From assembly GCA_013397845.1 (NCBI GenBank), contig VZTG01008995.1, positions 3,107 to 67,106 of the forward strand: 64,000 nt of DNA. The letters are read 5' to 3'. This document shows, in pieces, positions 61,901 through 64,000 of the stretch; the stretch's first letter is position 1, and the number at the start of each line of letters is the position of its first letter. Below the pieces are notes generated by a model that was given only the letters and a program-made list of their open reading frames with translations, made no database searches and was not told where the DNA came from. The stretch comes from Melanocharis versteri (lineage: Eukaryota > Chordata > Aves > Passeriformes > Melanocharitidae). Both the position numbers and the translations under genes were made by a program.

Positions 61901-62671
61901 CTGATTAGGCTTGTTTATAGTTCAGGAATAGTAGCATGTATTAACATGGACACTTGCCTTTGAGATGAGATGACAAAAGGGAGCTTTTAAAAATGCTAGA
62001 CCTGTTGAATCTTATTTGGAATTTTGGTAGTTCTGTCAGAACGGAACCTGTTTTAACTGACTTAAATGTTTTCCCCCTGTTTATGCAGAAATAAAGTAGA
62101 GCAGAACCACACTGATTGAATTTACCTCTGTGATATTATTTACATTGTGTGACATTTTCAAATCTAATAATAAAAATACAAGAAAAGTGAGTGCACTTAA
62201 AACTTGATTATATAGTGAGACTGGCTAGACACACAGTAAGATCTTAAAATATTATTTACTTATTACATATCTCTATATCTCTGTATCTGTCTTCCTAGGG
62301 ACCAGATGTGTTAGTCAGAAGTTCAGAACTGATCCACTCGGGAGAACTGACCAAAATATCAAAACAAGGCAAAAGCCAGCAGAGGACTTTCTTCCTTTTT
62401 GACCATCAGCTTGTCTTCTGTAAGAAGGACTTGCTGAGAAGGGATATCTTGTATTACAAGGATCGTATTGACATGGACGAGATGGAAATTGTGGACACCG
62501 AAGATGGCAGAGACAAAGACTTTAACATTAACGTCAAGAATGCTTTTAAGATAATAAACAGAACAACAGAAGAGATTCATTTGTTCTGTGCAAAAAAACA
62601 GGAGGATAAAAAGAGATGGATGGAGGCGTGTGAAAATGAAAGGAGAAGAGTTCGAGAAGATAAGGAAATGG
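27128..62671 (+). CDS. SPATA13: SPATA13 (Asef2) Rho guanine nucleotide exchange factor, spliced, 3' end outside the window
   Basis: The coding sequence is the join of ten exons listed individually: 27128-28951, 41695-42057, 45239-45383, 53982-54118, 54698-54877, 55924-56109, 58184-58363, 58989-59221, 61606-61735 and 62299-62671. All junctions are GT/AG with matching phase, giving about 1250 residues. The order is a long Ser-rich disordered N-terminus (1-608), a conserved pre-SH3 region (609-823), SH3 (about 831-883), DH (about 921-1104) and PH (about 1133-1240). Family knowledge: Asef2 activates Rac1/Cdc42, is relieved of autoinhibition by APC binding to the pre-SH3/SH3 region, and acts in cell migration and adhesion. 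ARHGEF4 (Asef) is the paralogue, but the residues in the SH3 and DH exons ([29 protein letters not shown]) fit SPATA13. The short C-terminal tail is missing because the window ends first. Confidence 0.93.
28952..41694 (+). other. SPATA13: 12.7-kb intron of SPATA13
   Basis: Both ends are in phase 0. The frame of the upstream exon stays open for about 40 more codons past the donor before a stop at 29069-29071, and an AATAAA lies at 29871. I see no additional exon. The sequence holds a CR1 fragment near its 3' end, an A-rich run at about 36781-36817 and a GC-richer patch at 33700-34100 with no defensible exon. Confidence 0.8.
41022..41315 (-). mobile_element. CR1 LINE 3' end fragment
   Basis: Read on the + strand, this starts with the reverse complement of the CR1 3' end (GGTTGGAAGGGGCCTTAAGG, then ATCATCCAGTTCCAACCC). 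It continues through 'ccttgaacaatacc', 'ctggtgcctcac' and 'ttgccccttgtc' to the 'taaaaagtc' block, in the standard order. It is about 290 bases, 5' truncated, and lies only 380 bases upstream of the next SPATA13 exon. Confidence 0.92.
41695..42057 (+). CDS. SPATA13: SPATA13 exon: conserved pre-SH3 region (residues 609-729)
   Basis: The exon is 363 bases, phase 0 to 0, with donor ACACAA|GTAAGA. The acceptor is unusual: the AG at 41693-41694 follows TTCACATTTAAAAAG, with a poor pyrimidine tract. The peptide contains SDDHW near its start, [17 protein letters not shown] and [14 protein letters not shown]. The last is a strongly conserved Asef-family segment at the start of the APC-binding region. 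In human Asef2 the 652-residue form begins at a Met inside this exon. Here the aligned position appears to be Leu (residue 683), so that start is probably not used. Confidence 0.9.
42058..45238 (+). other. SPATA13: Intron of SPATA13 (3.2 kb)
   Basis: Phase 0, with donor GTAAGA and acceptor TTTTCTCGGTAG. It contains a local GAGAAATT-type repeat at about 42567-42620 and a CR1 fragment at 44671-44950. No extra exon is seen. Confidence 0.85.
44671..44950 (-). mobile_element. CR1 LINE fragment
   Basis: The + strand shows reverse-complement CR1 blocks in order: 'tctgtgggaaacctgttcc', 'ttcagttgaaagctattgccccttgtcct', 'taaaaagtccct' and 'gagccttctcttccccaggctgaac'. It lacks the last 100 or so bases of the element. 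It is inactive. Confidence 0.9.
45239..45383 (+). CDS. SPATA13: SPATA13 exon: APC-binding region (residues 730-777)
   Basis: The exon is 145 bases and enters in phase 0. It leaves in phase 1, its last base G starting the next codon, at donor AATG|GTAAGA. The peptide reads [16 protein letters not shown], then [18 protein letters not shown], then [11 protein letters not shown], a segment nearly invariant in Asef2. Together with the preceding exon and SH3 it forms the region that binds APC armadillo repeats in the family. It is proline-rich with basic ends. Confidence 0.93.
46425..46487 (+). mobile_element. Short CR1 3' end
   Basis: GGTTGGACTTGATGATCTTA, then GTGGGTCCCTTCCAGCTC and ATTCTGTGATTCTGAG match the terminal 60 bases of CR1 with its short ATTCTGTG tail repeats. 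Only the tail is left. Confidence 0.85.
46500..47385. mobile_element. Probable solitary LTR of a bird ERVL-like element, degraded
   Basis: The left 200 bases show the arrangement typical of short-lived bird ERVL-type terminal repeats. A CAACCAGCAGGGAACTAAAC block is followed by a pyrimidine-rich CCCTTTCCCCCTTCCCC block, then CAATAAGGAG and an AACAATTTACTAAAA stretch. The rest is GC-rich and contains an imperfect tandem repeat with a period of about 51 bases (46958-47050). It ends near a GGAATAAAC signal at about 47354. No internal viral genes are seen. The right boundary and orientation are uncertain. Confidence 0.5.
46958..47050. repeat. Imperfect tandem repeat, period about 51 bases
   Basis: The segment beginning GCACGGTTGCCTCTGGCAC and ending TGCTGCTCCAC recurs as GCACAGCTGCCTCCGGCAC...TGCTGCTCCAC 51 bases later. 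It lies in the GC-rich part of the putative LTR. Confidence 0.7.
51180..51532 (+). promoter_or_regulatory. SPATA13: Putative internal promoter and 5' UTR of a short SPATA13 isoform
   Basis: This is a compact GC- and CpG-rich patch within an AT-rich intron, most dense at about 51330-51430. It has an ETS-like ACTTCCTCC at about 51303, in the middle of the patch. It immediately precedes an ATG with strong context whose short frame splices in phase to the next SPATA13 exon. No TATA box is evident. The transcription start cannot be placed. Confidence 0.55.
51533..51587 (+). CDS. SPATA13: Alternative first coding exon of SPATA13 (18 codons plus one base)
   Basis: The ATG sits in a strong Kozak context (AGCATGG: A at -3, G at +4), with an in-frame TAG at 51515-51517. 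The peptide is [18 protein letters not shown]. Two overlapping donors follow: GATGG|GTACGT at 51588 and ACGT|GTGAGT at 51594. They are six bases apart and both leave the frame in phase 1. That is exactly the phase needed by the exon at 53982, giving ...LQM-A-AADGGT or ...LQMGT-S-AADGGT. The resulting isoform keeps the acidic linker, SH3, DH and PH domains but lacks residues 1-777 of the long form. This is inferred from sequence, and an expressed transcript would confirm it. Confidence 0.65.
53982..54118 (+). CDS. SPATA13: SPATA13 exon: acidic linker before SH3 (residues 778-823)
   Basis: The exon is 137 bases, entering in phase 1 and leaving in phase 0. The acceptor is TTTTGTTTTAG and the donor AATGAG|GTAATG. 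The peptide includes [24 protein letters not shown], given here as [12 protein letters not shown] then [12 protein letters not shown], followed by [19 protein letters not shown]. The last segment is a hallmark shared by Asef and Asef2 just ahead of SH3. It is the first exon shared by the long form and the predicted short form. Confidence 0.93.
54119..54697 (+). other. SPATA13: Short intron (579 bases)
   Basis: Phase 0, with acceptor TTCCTATCTTAG. Much of it is taken up by an LTR-like fragment, listed separately. Confidence 0.9.
54320..54485. mobile_element. ERVL-like LTR end fragment
   Basis: The order of blocks is that of bird ERVL-type LTR ends: 'tttattaac', a diverged 'cagtaaactgtgattccatcttataacc' (compare the common 'taaactgttcttatctcaacc'), GGAAGGGAGTGGGGGAAAGG, a 'gagtgggtttaattttcc' stretch and a terminal GGTTTTAAACCACCACAGA. 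It is in the opposite orientation to the LTR-like element at 46.5 kb. No viral coding sequence is present. Confidence 0.55.
54698..54877 (+). CDS. SPATA13: SPATA13 exon: SH3 domain (residues 824-883)
   Basis: The exon is 180 bases, phase 0 to 0, with donor GTCAGG|GTGAGT. It encodes nearly the whole SH3 domain: ALWDHV (the ALYDY equivalent, with W), [16 protein letters not shown] and WFPASFVR. In the family SH3 packs against the DH/PH core to hold the exchange factor inactive and helps bind APC. The ALWDH and FPASFV residues that shape the ligand groove are intact. Confidence 0.97.
54878..55923 (+). other. SPATA13: Intron (1.05 kb)
   Basis: Phase 0, with donor GTGAGT and acceptor TTGTTCTGGCTGCAG. 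I see nothing else in it. Confidence 0.9.
55924..56109 (+). CDS. SPATA13: SPATA13 exon: SH3-DH linker and first DH helix (residues 884-945)
   Basis: The exon is 186 bases, phase 0 to 0. It starts with LRVNQEE, runs through an acidic linker ([11 protein letters not shown]) and enters the DH domain at [20 protein letters not shown]. The Glu in the conserved TERVY of helix one is the residue that contacts the switch region of the GTPase in DH domains. Donor TGTGAG|GTACGT. Confidence 0.96.
56110..58183 (+). other. SPATA13: Intron (2.1 kb)
   Basis: Phase 0, with acceptor TTTGTTTCATTTCAG. A moderately GC-rich patch at 57600-58100 has overlapping short frames but no supported exon. Confidence 0.9.
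58184..58363 (+). CDS. SPATA13: SPATA13 exon: DH domain (residues 946-1005)
   Basis: The exon is 180 bases, phase 0 to 0. The peptide includes [28 protein letters not shown] and [13 protein letters not shown], which are conserved DH segments. IFGNIEDIY is the CR1-to-CR2 region of the DH fold. Donor CAACAT|GTAGGT is less consensus but acceptable. Confidence 0.97.
58364..58988 (+). other. SPATA13: Short intron (625 bases)
   Basis: Phase 0. A long T run precedes the acceptor TAATATAG. Nothing else is seen. Confidence 0.9.
58989..59221 (+). CDS. SPATA13: SPATA13 exon: DH domain with catalytic conserved region 3
   Basis: The exon is 233 bases, entering in phase 0 and leaving in phase 2 at CACAG|GTGAGA. 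It carries [29 protein letters not shown] and the DH signature [21 protein letters not shown], written here as [13 protein letters not shown] then [13 protein letters not shown]. The Lys and Leu residues of this helix form the GTPase contact surface. All appear intact. Confidence 0.97.
59222..61605 (+). other. SPATA13: Intron (2.4 kb)
   Basis: Phase 2, with acceptor CTACATTTCCCAG. It contains purine-rich sequence at about 59390-59630 and no supported exon. Confidence 0.9.
61606..61735 (+). CDS. SPATA13: SPATA13 exon: last DH helix and DH-PH junction
   Basis: The exon is 130 bases, entering in phase 2 (its first T completes AGT, Ser) and leaving in phase 0 at TGGGAG|GTGAGT. It encodes [19 protein letters not shown], then [18 protein letters not shown], then VSIVDWE. 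INERKR is the typical end of a DH domain, and the rest links to PH. Confidence 0.96.
61736..62298 (+). other. SPATA13: Short intron (563 bases)
   Basis: Phase 0, with acceptor CTGTCTTCCTAG. AT-rich; nothing else is seen. Confidence 0.9.
62299..62671 (+). CDS. SPATA13: SPATA13 exon: PH domain (residues 1127-1250)
   Basis: The exon is 373 bases, entering in phase 0 and leaving in phase 1 at AAATGG|GTGAGT. The PH domain runs from [13 protein letters not shown] through [19 protein letters not shown] and [11 protein letters not shown] to the closing helix [15 protein letters not shown] with its invariant Trp. In DH-PH exchange factors the PH domain supports nucleotide exchange and membrane targeting. 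The tail exons that should follow EDKEMG are not in the window. Confidence 0.97.
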
Positions 62672-64000
62672 GTGAGTGGAACAATTTCTAAACAGTGGTT
62701 AAAACAAACTTGCTTTTGCAGTTCTTTATGTTTTGTACAGATGTGCACTGTGTCTTCTTGAGCTGGTGTCCCTTCCTTACCTGACATGATGTTTAGCTGT
62801 GTGAGTGAAGCTTATTCAGGTGTGTTTGCCCTGTCACTGTGGGCCAAAAGTCCAGGGCAGGTAGTGTCACCCATGTGATTCTGGTGCATTATGGAGCAGA
62901 ATGAGAGATGAGATATGACAAGATGCAATTCACAAGGACCAATCAATAATAAAAATCCATCTAAAATCCTAGCACTTTTGTATGAATGATTGGCCAAAAA
63001 TATCTGTTTGTAAAGGACATTTTTTTACAAAGCCAAGTAGCAATAATTGTAGATTTGCTGACCGTGTCATATAGTGGCACCTCCTGTGTCCAGGAGGCCT
63101 GTGCAGTTGTATGGTGTCATTAACTACAGACCAGCAATAGCACCACTGGGCAGTGCACAGAGAAATGGAGCCAAACCTTGAGTGAGCCGGAAAAAAGGTA
63201 GTAAATCCTAGGACCAGTTTTAGACCTGCAGCCTGTGGGACATTAAGGACAGTGTATCTTCTGTGTCAGTATATAGTTAGGATTGCTTTTTTGGTTTTGC
63301 ATGCTTCCTTTGAGATCAGCAGACAAAAGCTCCAGCAAACTTCATTGGCAAAACATATACAAAGTAAGCAGCAACACTAATTAAAAAAAAGAAAACTCTT
63401 TTTAGTGTTTCTAAAAAGTCATGTTAGTGCATCTGTATGTGCTGGCTGCATGAGAACTTCTCCTTTTCAATAACACTCTCAAGGCTAAGGCTTTGGATTG
63501 ACATCAGGTTAACACTGGAAATACAGTGAAGTGGATACAAGTCATTATTAAAACTTAAGATGCCAAATCTTATATTCTATGTTCATGTAAAACACCTGGT
63601 CAGAATAATAGGAAGACAGGAATAACCCTTACATTACAGACGTAACCCTTTTGATCTTAGTGGCTTTCTCTTGTTTGATACTGTTGTAAGTATGACAAAA
63701 ATAAGGCCTCTTCCATATGTATTTTAGATAGTCCATAAGCAGAAGAAAATACTTAAATTTTGCCGATTCTTTCTTGATTTAAAATCAGTTTTTACCCTTC
63801 CGCGTTGCACCAACTGTTGCAATTAATCCCAGTCATCTTGACTCTAGAGTAAGCAATGAAGGAACCACAGCTAAACTTCCCTCAGACTTTGCAAACCTGA
63901 CTCTTCTCCAGTTGTGAACGTCACAGTGTGACATTACAATTGGTGTTGTTGGGCACAGTGCTGACAGCTTTCACGCCTTGCTCTGTGCGGAGCTTGTGCT
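62672..64000 (+). other. SPATA13: Intron running off the window
   Basis: Starts with donor GTGAGT in phase 1. I find no acceptor followed by a frame resembling the conserved Asef2 C-terminal tail, so the remaining exons and the 3' UTR lie beyond 64000. Confidence 0.85.

Noticed and set aside
54697..62671. Assignment to the paralogue ARHGEF4 (Asef)
   Set aside because: The domain order is the same, but the variable residues in the SH3, DH and PH exons, and the long N-terminal exon, fit SPATA13 rather than ARHGEF4.
1..64000. CRISPR arrays, operons, tRNA or rRNA genes
   Set aside because: The sequence is vertebrate nuclear DNA. No regularly spaced repeats, cloverleaf-like genes or rRNA segments were seen.

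Overview
This window is vertebrate nuclear DNA and almost certainly avian. It is AT-leaning and intron-rich, it carries several decayed CR1 LINE fragments with the typical bird 3' end, and it holds two fragments resembling the long terminal repeats of bird ERVL-type elements. The one gene that can be supported is SPATA13 (Asef2), a Rac/Cdc42 guanine nucleotide exchange factor that binds APC. It lies on the + strand. Its 5' end is in the window and its 3' end runs off the right edge.

Layout. Positions 1-120 are CpG-rich and may be the edge of a neighbouring CpG island. From there to about 25.2 kb no gene can be supported: the stretch holds CR1 fragments near 2.4 kb, 9.8 kb and 11.2-12.5 kb, small simple repeats, a short perfect hairpin near 20.2 kb and one unexplained 171-codon minus-strand open frame at 13.2-13.7 kb. 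A CpG island at 25.24-26.23 kb contains assembly gaps, GC boxes and a consensus splice donor at 25388, and is the likely main promoter. A large coding exon follows at 27.1-28.95 kb and encodes the long disordered N-terminus. A 12.7-kb intron leads to two exons (41.7 and 45.2 kb) with the conserved region before SH3. The exon cluster at 54.0-62.7 kb then encodes the acidic linker, SH3, DH and PH domains.

Reading the exons together gives ten coding exons whose phases all match at each junction, for about 1250 residues up to the last exon seen. The C-terminal tail after the PH domain is not in the window.

The most interesting feature is a probable second promoter and first exon at about 51.2-51.6 kb. 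A GC-rich patch is followed by an ATG in a strong Kozak context with an in-frame stop just upstream. The 18-20 codon frame ends at donors whose phase fits the exon at 53982. This predicts a short isoform that keeps the acidic linker, SH3, DH and PH domains but lacks the long N-terminus and most of the conserved region before SH3.
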